Positions 54,601-63,598 are shown, numbered from the stretch's first letter. The stretch is 64,000 nt of DNA from DASWJZ01 sp963720705 (GCA_963720705.1 CAVRGJ010000002.1:496001-560000), one strand, 5' to 3'. Notes: generated from the sequence alone by a model not told the origin. A program made the numbers and translations.

Positions 54601-55891
54601 ATGAATGTCCTGCTTACAGAATTCGCGCATCACCCTCAGACGCAGGCGGGGTCGTGCTGCCGTCTATGCGGCGCGGAGCTGCAACACCACCTTCATCGAC
54701 TTCGGAATGTCCCCGCTTTGCGAGAGCTTCCTGGCGCCCGAGCAGGTCGACGCCATGGAGCCGTATTTCCCGCTCCACGTCCTCGTGTGCGGGGAGTGCT
54801 TCCTGGTGCAGCTCAGGGAATATGTGAGTCCCGACCACATCTTCTCGGAGTACGCTTACTTCTCCTCCTATTCGACATCGTGGGTGGCGCACGCAAAGGC
54901 GCTATTGCGAGATGATCACCAAAGCGCCTTGAGCTGGGACCCGGAAGCCTCGTCGTTGAGCTGGCGAGCAACGACGGGTACCTGCTGCAGCATTTTCTGC
55001 CGCTGGGCGTGCCTGTTCTCGGCATCGAACCGGCGGCGAACGTCGCGAAAGTAGCGGTTGACAAGGGCATCGAGACCTGCGTCGATTTCTTCGGCATGCG
55101 TCTGGCCGATCAACTCGCCGCGGCCGGCCGCAAGAGCCGACCTGATCGTCGGCAACAATGTTCTGGCGCAGGTGCCGGATCTGAATGACTTCGTCGCCGG
55201 CATGACCCGCTTGCTGAAGCCGGAAGGCGTGGTGACGCTCGAATTTCCGCACCTGGAACGGCTGATCGAGGGAAACCAGTTCGACACGATCTACCATGAG
55301 CACTTCTCGTATTTCTCGCTTACGACGATCGACATCATGGCGAGGCGCCACGGGCTGAAGCTGATCGACGTCGAGGAGTTGCCCACTCATGGCGGATCCT
55401 TGCGGGTCTACCTGGCGCACGCGGATTCTTCGCGGCCGGTCGACAAACGGGTCACAGCTCTCCTCAGGCGTGAGGAGAGGCGTGGGTTTCGCAAGCTCGA
55501 AACCTACACGACCTTTTCCGACCGGGTCACGCGGACCAAACGCAAGCTCTTGTCGTTCATGATTTCGGCGAAGGAGGACGGAAAGAGAATTTGCGGTTAC
55601 GGCGCGCCGGGAAAAGGCAACACGCTGCTCAATTATTGCGGGATCGGGACCGACTTTCTTGACTTCACGGTGGACCGAAATCCCTACAAGCACGGCCGAT
55701 TCACGCCGGGCATGCACATCCCGATCTTCCCGGTTGAGGCGATCGCCGCCGCAAAGCCGGACTACATCTTCATCCTGCCGTGGAACATCCGCGACGAGAT
55801 CGTCCGACAGATGCGGCAGGTCGGCGAGTGGGGGGGCAAGTTCATTGTCCCCATTCCGGAAGTGGCCATCATCGATCCAGAGGAGATCTAG
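54601..55891 (+). pseudogene. C-methyltransferase (SAM-dependent, Zn-binding N-terminus), four apparent frameshifts
   Basis: The parts in order are: a Zn-binding CRLCG with FIDFGMSPLCESF and LVCGECFLVQL; a SAM-binding ELGPGSLVVELASNDGYLLQHF; NNVLAQVPDLNDFVAG; and the C-terminal domain YGAPGKGNTLLNYCGIG. This is the layout of the TylC3/NovU-type sugar C-methyltransferases. The reading changes frame near 54650, 54900, 54920 and 55133. Intact relatives have about 410 residues. Four shifts in 500 bases suggest either decay or locally poor sequence. Confidence 0.85.
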
Positions 55892-55892
55892 C

Positions 55893-56705
55893 GTGAAGGT
55901 CGTGCTCTTTTGCGGCGGGCTGGGGACCCGAATTCGAGAGTACTCGGAGAATATCCCCAAGCCGATGATACCGGTCGGTCATCAGCCCATTCTTTGGCAC
56001 GTGATGCAGTATTACAGCCAGTACGGACATCGGGATTTCGTGCTGTGCCTCGGCTACAAGGCGAATGTCATCAAGGACTTCTTCCTCGGCTACCGCCCGC
56101 AGGCGTTCGCGGACTGTATCGTGTCCGGATACGGGGAACACGTCGAGCTTCTGGGGGAACCGGAGGAGGATTGGCGCGTCACGCTCCTTGATACTGGAAT
56201 CTGGCGCAACATTGGCCAGCGGCTTTGGGCCGTCAGAGAGCACGTCGAAGACGAAGAGATCTTTATGGCCAACTACAGCGACGGCCTGACGAACGTCGAT
56301 CTCGGTGACATGGTGGAGCGCTTCAAGAAGAGCGGCAAGCTCGCCTGCTTCCTCGCGATCCGGCCGCCGCTGACCTACCATCTGGCCGACATCGATTCCG
56401 AGGGGAGGGTGCGCGAGTTCCGGACCTCAGACCGTGCGGACATTTGGATCAACGGCGGCTACTTCGTGATGCGGAAGGAGATCTTCGAGTTCATGCGCGA
56501 AGGCGAGGAGCTCGTCGTCGAGCCGTTCGCCAGGTTGATCGAGGCCAATGAACTGATGGCGTACAAGCATGACGGGTTCTGGAGGTCCATGGACACGCTG
56601 AGGGACCGTCAAATACTCGAAGATATGGTCGAGCATGGCGACATGCCGTGGCGCATCGCAAACCTTCAGCAGCGCAAGCATGACCTGGTGATCGCCAGTC
56701 GATGA
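55893..56705 (+). CDS. rfbF: Glucose-1-phosphate cytidylyltransferase
   Basis: The 270-residue enzyme makes CDP-glucose from CTP and glucose-1-phosphate. I chose the GTG at 55893, one base after the methyltransferase stop and behind AGGAG. Signatures are VVLFCGGLGTRIREYS, the PKPMIPVGHQPILWHVM signature of RfbF (Lys at PKPM), MANYSDGLTNVDL and GGYFVMRKEIF. It commits the cassette to CDP-linked sugars. It is coupled to the PIG-L gene by an ATGA overlap. Confidence 0.95.
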   Translation: MKVVLFCGGLGTRIREYSENIPKPMIPVGHQPILWHVMQYYSQYGHRDFVLCLGYKANVIKDFFLGYRPQAFADCIVSGYGEHVELLGEPEEDWRVTLLDTGIWRNIGQRLWAVREHVEDEEIFMANYSDGLTNVDLGDMVERFKKSGKLACFLAIRPPLTYHLADIDSEGRVREFRTSDRADIWINGGYFVMRKEIFEFMREGEELVVEPFARLIEANELMAYKHDGFWRSMDTLRDRQILEDMVEHGDMPWRIANLQQRKHDLVIASR

Positions 56706-57364
56706 GAGGCTTGCAGCTTGCGTGCGACGAACCCGTTTCCGTCCTTTGCCTCGGCGCACATTCAGACGACATCGAGATTGGAGCAGGCGGCACGATCTTG
56801 CACTGGATCGCCTCCGGGGTGCAGCTCAGCGTTCACTGGTGTGTTCTGACCGCTGCGGGTTCTCGGGCAAGCGAAGCGGAAGCGTCGGCCCAGGCCTTCC
56901 TGACGGGCGCAGGGGAGGCGAAGGTGGAACTAGAGGAGTTCAGGGACGGCTTTCTTCCCACTGAGGCCGTCCGGGTGAAAGAGTGGTTTGAATCCCTCAA
57001 AGGGCGCGTGAAGCCCGACGTGATCTTTACGCATCGTGGCGACGACGCTCACCAGGATCACCGCCAGGTGCACGAGCTCACCTGGAACACCTTTCGCGAT
57101 CATTTCATTCTCGAATACGAGATTCCCAAGTGGGACGGTGATATCGGCCGGCCAAATGTTTATTTGCCGCTATCGCAGGAAGTCATGGACCGAAAAGTAG
57201 AGCTACTTCTGGCTCATTTCGGCACCCAGCGATCGAAGGACTGGTTCGACAGGGAAACATTCTGTGGGCTTGCCCGGCTGCGTGGGATGGAATGCCGCGC
57301 ACCGAACAGATACGCCGAGGCCTTCGTCGCTCGAAAGACGGTGATCGACTTACCGCACCGATGA
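56702..57364 (+). CDS. PIG-L family deacetylase
   Basis: The 220-residue protein has the zinc site of the family: LGAHSDDIEIGAGG (AHPDDE with Ser for Pro and Ile for Glu at the last place) and THRGDDAHQDHRQVHELT, holding the second metal His pair. Members remove N-acetyl groups from sugars such as GlcNAc-linked lipids. The change of the first motif is seen in sugar-cluster members. An ATGA overlap with rfbF couples the two. Confidence 0.9.
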   Translation: MRGLQLACDEPVSVLCLGAHSDDIEIGAGGTILHWIASGVQLSVHWCVLTAAGSRASEAEASAQAFLTGAGEAKVELEEFRDGFLPTEAVRVKEWFESLKGRVKPDVIFTHRGDDAHQDHRQVHELTWNTFRDHFILEYEIPKWDGDIGRPNVYLPLSQEVMDRKVELLLAHFGTQRSKDWFDRETFCGLARLRGMECRAPNRYAEAFVARKTVIDLPHR

Positions 57365-57446
57365 GCGACCGGCCAAGCAGGCATACTTGCCGTCGCTCAG
57401 AGGGTATTCTTGGCGCCGTGCACGAGGACGGCGGCCGGCAGACAAA

Positions 57447-58229
57447 CTAGCCGTTTGCCGTCTCGGACGCTAAGGACACTGACTCCGGACCAACGCGGCG
57501 CTCCGCGATCATTGCCTGGTAAAGGTACGCCACTTGAGTACGGTTTGTGGCGTGTAGTTTCCGCATGATGTTGCGGATATGCACCTTGACTGTACTTTCG
57601 CGCATGTTGAGGTCGTGAGCGATTATCTTGTTGGCTTTACCCATCCTCAGCGCCTCGATGACCGCGAACTGGCGCTCAGTGAAGATGCCGTGGCCATTCG
57701 GCTTCTCTCTTACTCCCGGCTGCGTAGCGACAACGCGAGACGCGAGCAGCGAACTTGCCGGCACATAGGTGCCCCCGGCCTTCACCAAGCGAATGGCTTC
57801 AATTGCCACCTCGAGCGATACGTTGGTTGGGATGAATCCCTTCGCGCCGGCGTCCAAAAACTCAAAGACGTCGTTTGCGTTGTCACCATCTGCCAGAACG
57901 ATGATGAACGGGGCGATGCCGGCGTCGGCGAAGAAGGACTGGTGCTGCTCAATCTGGGCTCTAATATTTCCCGGTCCCGCGACACAGACGACAACCACGT
58001 CTGGAGCACCGGAGGCCGCAACCAAGTCACCCAGCTCGGCGACACTTCCAACTGCGCCGATGCGATCCGGTGAAGCGATCTCCTGAAGACAGCGAGCTAT
58101 GCAGGCGCGCAATAAGGTACGCTGCTCCACAAGCGCGATCGTAGCTCTGTCTTTCATCGCCCCCGGATCAGCCGAGCCATTTGAAACTGATCGATCCAAT
58201 GCGTCGGACTCGTCCGATCGGTTCGTCAC
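57447..58229 (-). CDS. LuxR-type regulator with pseudo-receiver domain (right copy)
   Basis: The 260-residue protein starts at a GTG at 58229 with GGGGG upstream. Its receiver-like domain lacks the phospho-Asp (DVVVVCVAGPG) and ends GAKGFIPTN. The LuxR helix-turn-helix is FTERQFAVIEALRMGKAN followed by STVKVHIRNIMRKLHATNR. Long stretches match the regulator at 20.5 kb, including PASSLLASR. It faces the locus from the other side. It could act with or against its paralogue at shared promoters. Confidence 0.92.
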   Translation of the reverse strand: MTNRSDESDALDRSVSNGSADPGAMKDRATIALVEQRTLLRACIARCLQEIASPDRIGAVGSVAELGDLVAASGAPDVVVVCVAGPGNIRAQIEQHQSFFADAGIAPFIIVLADGDNANDVFEFLDAGAKGFIPTNVSLEVAIEAIRLVKAGGTYVPASSLLASRVVATQPGVREKPNGHGIFTERQFAVIEALRMGKANKIIAHDLNMRESTVKVHIRNIMRKLHATNRTQVAYLYQAMIAERRVGPESVSLASETANG

Positions 58230-58656
58230 GGAAGACCCCCAGTTACTTACCGTGTTTGAAATTTGGGACGCAAACCCGGCGAGCCGGGGCTACAACAAAC
58301 AACACTATAGCACGCTGAATTTCGGCACCATACGCATTTGGTAGGGATTGCTTAACCTCGATTTGGAGGCCGCCTACCTCAAATGGCCCGTCGCCTGTTG
58401 ACGCAACCTACACCCAAAGGGCCGGCAAACGTACCTCTGCCGGTCAGTCCTCGGTCTGCAAAGATGATCGCCTAGTTTCCACTCATTCATATGACGGCGC
58501 CGGACCCAAGAATTCGGGATCGGCGGCGCAGAAATCGGCACGTCCTTTTGGCATCTTTGGCACGGCGCCCGCGCAGTGGTTTGCTGGTTCCGGCAGCGAT
58601 TTGCTGGTTAACGACTCCAGACGCTCGGCTGTACAAGTCCGCCCGGGAACTTTCGA
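58230..58656. other. Upstream region of right regulator
   Basis: No gene supported. The stretch is relatively AT-rich around 58285-58345 and should hold the regulator promoter. Open frames at 58491-58946 overlap the coiled-coil gene in other frames. Confidence 0.4.
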
Positions 58657-59268
58657 ATGCAAGACCAATCGATGCCCGCGTCTCGATCCTGGCGACGAGG
58701 GTATGGCGAGGATTCCGATCGGTTCGGGTCCATTCAGGAGTCGATCAGGCTTGCGATCGCCGAGGCCAAAGAAAATCTTGCAGACGTCCAGGGCAGAGTG
58801 AAAGTCAACTCGGAGCGCGCGGCCCACCTCTACGGTTGTGCGATTGGAAGTCAGACGGAAGGAGATGCAGCCGCCGATGCCGCCCTCCGCGAGGCCGAGC
58901 AAAACCTCTTGCGCGGGGAGCGGCGCACGAGGGAGCTTGCGTCTGAGATCGCCTATCTCGAAGCTCTGGAGTCAAAGCTGATGGGGCGACTGGACGGGGC
59001 GCCCGAAGCCTCCAATGCGGAACCAGTACATCACGGCACGTGTGAACCCAGCCGCGATCGCCGGAGGTCGCCGCGTCGCGGGCTATGTAACGTTTATTAC
59101 AAGCGCGGGTCGGGGGACCGGAACCGGCGGGATCGCCTGTCGCTCTGTCGGATCTCGGGATTTGCGAGCCAGTGTGTGGCGCCTCGGTTCGGAAGTTCGC
59201 GGATAAGGCGCGCCACAGGGCTCCTTCGGTCCTTTGGCATCGACAGGACCGCCACTCCGAGTTTATGA
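58657..59268 (+). CDS. Coiled-coil protein, unknown function, C-terminus doubtful
   Basis: Residues 25-118 of this 203-residue frame form a regular Ala/Glu/Leu-rich coiled coil (SIQESIRLAIAEAKENLAD, AALREAEQNLLRGERRTREL). The central motif VKVNSERAAHLYGCAIGSQTEGDAAAD is similar to small proteins I recall near other alphaproteobacterial polysaccharide loci. After about residue 125 the composition becomes Arg/Ser-rich and implausible, so a frameshift near 59030 is likely. Confidence 0.55.
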   Translation: MQDQSMPASRSWRRGYGEDSDRFGSIQESIRLAIAEAKENLADVQGRVKVNSERAAHLYGCAIGSQTEGDAAADAALREAEQNLLRGERRTRELASEIAYLEALESKLMGRLDGAPEASNAEPVHHGTCEPSRDRRRSPRRGLCNVYYKRGSGDRNRRDRLSLCRISGFASQCVAPRFGSSRIRRATGLLRSFGIDRTATPSL

Positions 59269-59358
59269 ATTGACAGCTTGGCCACGGGCCACACGGCTTC
59301 GCTTTGTGCGCTTAGCGACGTCCGGCGCTGGCATTCGGCGCGAGGAGCGGACTGGGCT

Positions 59359-60231
59359 ATGTTTCGGACGCACGCTCGGATTGAGCCAATGTTCGATGGG
59401 GTCTGGCGGGACGACGCTGCTTCAGGCGACGGGCGCGCACGAAGGCGCAAGCGCAAACACGACCGAAGCCCGATGGAGTTCTTCGCCGCGCTGTTTTCCA
59501 CCTTGTCGCTTTGCTTCGTGGCGGCTGTCGGGTGGACCATCATCACGAAGCCGGCGGACGTGAACGTAGCCCGGCTCGACGTTGCGGCAACTAGGCTCCC
59601 GGAACCCAGAAGCCCTGACGCGAACACAACGCGGCTCCCCGAACCCACAAGCCTCGACGCGAGCACAGTTCGGCCCCCGGAGCCCACGAACGAAATCACG
59701 GCCGACCCAGCATCAATGGGTGTCGCGCTCTACCACCCCTCCGATCCTGCCGGTGCAGCCGTTCGTGGTACCGTGAAATGGGTCCGGACAACAAAGTCAA
59801 ATCACCCTGCCATTTTGGCGATGGCGCAAATGCCAGATTTGGCCGCCGCAGTGACGCTTTCAAAGAATTACGATGACGCGTTGGCCGCGAGTTACCTCAT
59901 GGAAATTCAATTCATGGGGAAATTCGACCAGCCTGCCGTCCGGGAGATTGCGGCCCCGCTCTTGAGGGATGCCGCGGAAGGCGAGGGCAAGCCCTTGGCG
60001 GGCGTGCCGGTTGTCGTTACGGACGACTTCTTCTGGTTTGCCCTGACAAACCACGCTGATCAACTCGCATACGATGTGGACCTTCTGCGCCAGGCAAAGT
60101 GGATCGAAATCCCGATTTTCTTCGAGGGCGGCACGCATGCGTCGCTCGTGCTCGAGACGGCACCGCTGACAAACTCAATCTTTGAGGATGTGGCCGAAGC
60201 AGCCGCGAAAACCGCAACCGCTAGAAAATGA
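59359..60231 (+). CDS. Membrane-anchored periplasmic protein with short tandem repeats
   Basis: About 290 residues from the ATG at 59359 (alternative 59389). A cytoplasmic basic segment (RARRRKRKHDR) precedes one transmembrane helix (FFAALFSTLSLCFVAAVGWTI), then a linker of three 13-residue repeats, and a C-terminal globular domain of 170 residues (GTVKWVRTTK, AGVPVVVTDDFFWFALTN, WIEIPIFFEGGTHASLVLE). The domain is not recognised. The layout suggests an envelope protein reaching into the periplasm through a Pro-rich spacer. Confidence 0.7.
   Translation: MFRTHARIEPMFDGVWRDDAASGDGRARRRKRKHDRSPMEFFAALFSTLSLCFVAAVGWTIITKPADVNVARLDVAATRLPEPRSPDANTTRLPEPTSLDASTVRPPEPTNEITADPASMGVALYHPSDPAGAAVRGTVKWVRTTKSNHPAILAMAQMPDLAAAVTLSKNYDDALAASYLMEIQFMGKFDQPAVREIAAPLLRDAAEGEGKPLAGVPVVVTDDFFWFALTNHADQLAYDVDLLRQAKWIEIPIFFEGGTHASLVLETAPLTNSIFEDVAEAAAKTATARK
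59587..59700 (+). repeat. Three 39-bp coding repeats (13 residues)
   Basis: Units at 59587-59625, 59626-59664 and 59665-59700 encode TRLPEPRSPDAN-like, TTRLPEPTSLDAS and TVRPPEPTNEIT. The DNA copies differ at many third positions, so the repeat is not recent. Copy number could vary between strains. Confidence 0.8.
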
Positions 60232-60294
60232 CCAATGACACCCGCCCATTGAGGACGAAGGGAAGGGCGTTAGGTACGATGCATCGCAACGCGG

Positions 60295-60516
60295 TCAGCT
60301 GTGGAACGGGATGACAGCAACAATTCGGCCCGCGTCGTCCACAACGTAAAACTCAAACTCCGGGGGGGTCAGGTCGCTCCCCTCGTCTTCGTCGATGAGC
60401 TGTCTGACGGCGCGACTACATTCATCGCGCGCGCGATAGGAATCGGACAACTCAAGGCCGTCCGAGTCCATGATCAGCTCGCCGTTAACACGGACGTGGA
60501 AGAAATATCTTGGCAC
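60295..60516 (-). CDS. DUF6894-type small protein (copy 3)
   Basis: The 73-residue protein begins MPRYFFHVRVNGELIMDSDG at a GTG behind GAGGTGAA and ends VAVIPFHS. It is the closest match to copy 2 at 19.8 kb. The acidic centre (IDEDEGSDLTPPEFEF) is typical. A striking pair of 19-bp direct repeats lies upstream. Function is unknown. Confidence 0.85.
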   Translation of the reverse strand: MPRYFFHVRVNGELIMDSDGLELSDSYRARDECSRAVRQLIDEDEGSDLTPPEFEFYVVDDAGRIVAVIPFHS

Positions 60517-60537
60517 TTCACCTCATCGGACTGCGTC

Positions 60538-60578
60538 TTGTTGTCAAGCTTGTGGAGTTTTGTTGTCAAGCTTGTGGA
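60538..60578. repeat. Two 19-bp direct repeats, 22-bp period, each with palindrome CAAGCTTG
   Basis: Copies of TTGTTGTCAAGCTTGTGGA lie at 60538-60556 and 60560-60578. The period of 22 bp is two helical turns, so both copies face the same side of DNA. Each contains the 8-bp palindrome CAAGCTTG and, on the minus strand, TTGACA. They begin 22 bases upstream of the DUF6894 copy 3 start. Confidence 0.8.
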
Positions 60579-61076
60579 ATTGTTATCCTCCAGGAGCTTA
60601 CGTGGATGAGCAATACCTTCTTGTGGCGTAGTGAAATCCGAGCCGACAGTCACTTAAGGCATAACGAACTGAGCCCGGCCTACCTCGCCGCTGCCCCTCT
60701 GCGCCTTCGGGATCGGCACTAGCTGCATTTTCTACCTTCGTTGTCCGACGCGCCTCCTTTCGGAGGGAGCAACCGGAGCGGAAGAGGCGCCGGGTAGGTG
60801 CCGACGTTGCGACGGGCGTATCGTCGTCGGAAGCTCCCTTTGTGTCGGAAGCGCCAGACGGAAGGTCAGAGCGAGCTGCGCGATCTCGCAGTAGGATACC
60901 TCAAGAGTGTTTCTGGCATTCATCCCAAAAGGGAGTCCCGCGAGGCCTGGCTCGTCAGCGGATATACCATTCGATCAAAAAGGCCGGTTTGGCCACAGAC
61001 GGGACTATTCCAAGGCGAGCACGGGGCAGTTATAAGGCACCGGCAACTTCCAAGCTGACGTGGCAAACGCTGATTG
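60579..61076. other. Gene-free stretch before the cupin gene
   Basis: About 500 bases. Open frames at 60798-61147 are Arg/Gly-rich and lack start signals. No RNA gene seen. Confidence 0.4.
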
Positions 61077-61427
61077 ATGGCGCGAGAACCGACCGAAACG
61101 AGGCCCTGGGGCTCCTTTTATGTCCTCGACGAGGCGCCGGGCCATAAAGTGAAGCGGATCGTAGTGAAGCCGCAGGGGCGCCTCTCGCTACAAAGCCACA
61201 AGCATCGCTCCGAGCATTGGACTGTCGTCAAGGGTGAGGCGACGGTCACTGTCGACAATTCGGTGCGCAAGCTGACGCGCGGACAGTCGGCTGACATCGC
61301 TTTAGGCGCCCGCCACCGCTTGGAGAATTTTTGTCCCGTCGATGTTGAGGTGATCGAGGTCCAATTCGGCGACTATCTCGGCGAGGATGACATGGTACGC
61401 TACGACGACGTCTACCAAAGGGTATAG
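61077..61427 (+). CDS. Mannose-6-phosphate isomerase type II-like cupin
   Basis: The 116-residue protein matches the C-terminal cupin of ManC/AlgA-type bifunctional enzymes: RPWGSFYVLD at the start, then KPQGRLSLQSHKHRSEHW (metal HxH and Glu) and GEATVTVDN, GARHRLEN. As a stand-alone protein it could interconvert mannose-6-phosphate and fructose-6-phosphate and feed GDP-mannose synthesis. No clear ribosome binding site precedes the ATG. It is the last gene before tRNA-Thr. Confidence 0.9.
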   Translation: MAREPTETRPWGSFYVLDEAPGHKVKRIVVKPQGRLSLQSHKHRSEHWTVVKGEATVTVDNSVRKLTRGQSADIALGARHRLENFCPVDVEVIEVQFGDYLGEDDMVRYDDVYQRV

Positions 61428-61485
61428 GAGCCCGGGCGAGCGGCTTAGGGTGCCAGACCACGCCCGAGGTTGGGTGGTTGAATAT

Positions 61486-61561
<76 letters not shown>

Positions 61562-61702
61562 ATTCCGACAAGGCCAGCGCGCTGCACCGAGCGTCTGCCC
61601 GCGGGTTACGGCAGCGCCGCACGGCTGTCCAGCGCATCGCAATCGACCGCGCCAGACCCAATATACTTCGTAGGGAAGCGTTACGAAACGATCGGAGGCG
61701 CG

Positions 61703-62170
61703 ATGACGGACCGGAGACGACACGGCCTCATAATGTCGAGCTGCCTTGCGGTGCCGCGCGGGCTTCTCCCCAGAAAGGGGAGGGGGTCCGCAGCACGCGC
61801 CGCGCGGCTCGCCACGATCCTCGCGGCGCTTCTTGGCGCGAGCGCGCCGGCGGGAGCAGCGCCGGTCGCAGTAGCGGTCTTTGGCGAAGGCCAAATCGTG
61901 CGTGTCGCCGACCGCCCGGAGATGCGCTCCTACCAGCCGTATTCCGGGCTGCAATTCGGCTTCCGTCCTGAACCACCGGTGCAGCGCGGGGTTGCGACCG
62001 AGCGCCCGACGATCGTCATGCCGAAGCGGCTCGCGCCGCTCATCGAATACGGAACGCCCAGTCCCTATTCGGCGCAGTGGTACGCCTATTGCGCCGAGAG
62101 GTTTCAGGGCCTCGAGCCGCGGACCGGCCGCTACACGACCTATTCGGGAGAGAGCCGGTATTGCCGCTAG
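61703..62170 (+). CDS. BA14K-like small secreted protein
   Basis: The 155-residue protein has a basic start, a hydrophobic segment (LATILAALLGASAPAGAAP) and a C-terminal QWYAYCAERFQGLEPRTGRY with Cys near the end (SRYC). This matches the BA14K family C-terminal pattern W-x-x-x-C-x-x-R-[YF]. The family is known as an immunogenic lectin-like surface protein in Brucella. Here it may be an envelope protein of unknown function. Confidence 0.75.
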   Translation: MTDRRRHGLIMSSCLAVPRGLLPRKGRGSAARAARLATILAALLGASAPAGAAPVAVAVFGEGQIVRVADRPEMRSYQPYSGLQFGFRPEPPVQRGVATERPTIVMPKRLAPLIEYGTPSPYSAQWYAYCAERFQGLEPRTGRYTTYSGESRYCR

Positions 62171-62189
62171 CGCGGGCGCCGGGGCGGCG

Positions 62190-62777
62190 TCAGCGCACGA
62201 CGTAGGGCGCCTGATAGGGCTGCGGATAATAATTGCGCGGCGGCGGGGGTGGCGCGTCGACGCGCGTTTCCTGCCGGCAGCGCATCCCGAAGAGGAAGCG
62301 CGCGCCGAAGCGCGCGAAGGCTTCGCACGGATCGGCGAAGCGCGAGCGCGCCACACGCGGCGGCGGCATCGGCTCGATACTGCCGGTATAGACCGGCTCG
62401 TCCGGCCGCGGCCGCGGCAGCCGCGCCTCGACGACGAAACGGGTGGCAAGCGACGGATCCGCGGGCGGCGCGACGTAGTCGCTCAAGTGCGGCGGAAGCT
62501 GCGCGAGCGTCGGGTCGGTTTCGACCGCGGTCGCGAGCGTCTCCGTGGCGGCCTTCTTCTGCTGGCTGACCAGGATCGGCTCGCCGCCCGATCCGGTGAA
62601 ATAATAAGCGGCGGTGCCGGCGGCAGCGCCGAAGGAGAGCGCGCCCCAAAGCATCAGCGCGGTCCGGCCGAGGCTCTTCAGCCAGTCGAAGCGGGAAGGG
62701 CGGTCGAACTCAAGATCGGCGAAGCTCACCGACGTGACGGGGCGCGTCACTAGGGCTTGCTGGGGAATCGCGTCCAT
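62190..62777 (-). CDS. Single-span membrane protein, unknown function
   Basis: The 195-residue protein has one hydrophobic helix near residues 40-60 (ALMLWGALSFGAAAGTAAYYF), a soluble N-terminal part, and a Pro-rich C-terminal part with four Cys-poor segments ending in PYQAPYVVR. Two Cys near residue 150 and 167 may pair. It is divergent from nothing nearby and ends just after the BA14K-like gene, in convergence. Confidence 0.65.
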   Translation of the reverse strand: MDAIPQQALVTRPVTSVSFADLEFDRPSRFDWLKSLGRTALMLWGALSFGAAAGTAAYYFTGSGGEPILVSQQKKAATETLATAVETDPTLAQLPPHLSDYVAPPADPSLATRFVVEARLPRPRPDEPVYTGSIEPMPPPRVARSRFADPCEAFARFGARFLFGMRCRQETRVDAPPPPPRNYYPQPYQAPYVVR

Positions 62778-62841
62778 GTCGGCGCAGTCCGCACTCTAAT
62801 ATACGTGCGTCTTAGACTCCGCCCTTATGGTTGCTATTGGG

Positions 62842-63598
62842 TTAAGGCGCGTCTGCGCGCGTCAACGCGTAGAGCGCGACGGCGGCGGCGTTCGAGACGT
62901 TGAGGCTCTTGATCGCGCCCGGCATTTCAATGCGCGCAAGCACGTCGCAGGTCTCGCGCGTCAGCCGGCGGAGACCCTTGCCCTCAGCCCCGAGCACGAT
63001 CGCCGTCTTCCCTCCCGGCCGGATCTTCTCCAGCGGCTCGGAATGCGCGCTGTCGAGACCGATCCTGAAGAAGCCGAGCTCGCCGAGCTCATTCAGCGCC
63101 CGCGCGAGGTTTTTGACACGCATGAGCGCGAGATGCTCGAGCCCGCCCGACGCGGCCTTCGCGAGCACGCCTAAATCATCCGGCCCGTGGCGCTCTGTCA
63201 GAAGCACGGCGTCGACGCCGAAGGCAGCGGCGGAGCGCAGCACCGCGCCGACATTGTGCGGGTCGGTCACCTGGTCGAGGACGACGACGAGCTTTGCGTC
63301 GGAAAGCGCCGCGACGTCGGGCTCGGGGAGGGGATCGGCGACAACGGCGATCCCCTGATGCACGGCGCCGGCGCCGACGAGCCGCTCGATCTCGCGCGCC
63401 TCGACCGGCGCGGGGAGATTTCCGAATGCCGGCCTCCGCCAGGCGCTGAACGGCGTTTCGCGTGGCGACCACCTTCAACACGCGCCGGCGCGGATTCTTG
63501 AGCGCCGCGAGGGCGCTGTGCCAGCCGTAGATCACGGTCTCGCCGGCAACCTGCGCCTTTCTGTGAGGGCCGTCGCGCCTTCCTCCATGTCGCTTCAT
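62842..63598 (-). CDS. rlmB: 23S rRNA 2'-O-ribose methyltransferase (SpoU/TrmH family), apparent frameshift
   Basis: The N-terminal substrate-binding domain (VIYGWHSALAALKNP) and the C-terminal SPOUT domain (VVLDQVTDPHNVGAVLRSAAAFG, AIVLGAEGKGLRRLT, SLNVSNAAAVALY) lie in two frames. Shifting by one base at about 63420 joins ...LAEAGIR to NLPAPVEAREIERL. Corrected length is about 250 residues. The enzyme methylates G2251 in the ribosomal P-site loop. A housekeeping gene with a single break is a reason to suspect sequence errors. Confidence 0.88.

Noticed and set aside
58491..58946. Plus-strand 151-residue frame
   Set aside because: It is Arg-rich and overlaps the coiled-coil frame, which has the more protein-like composition.
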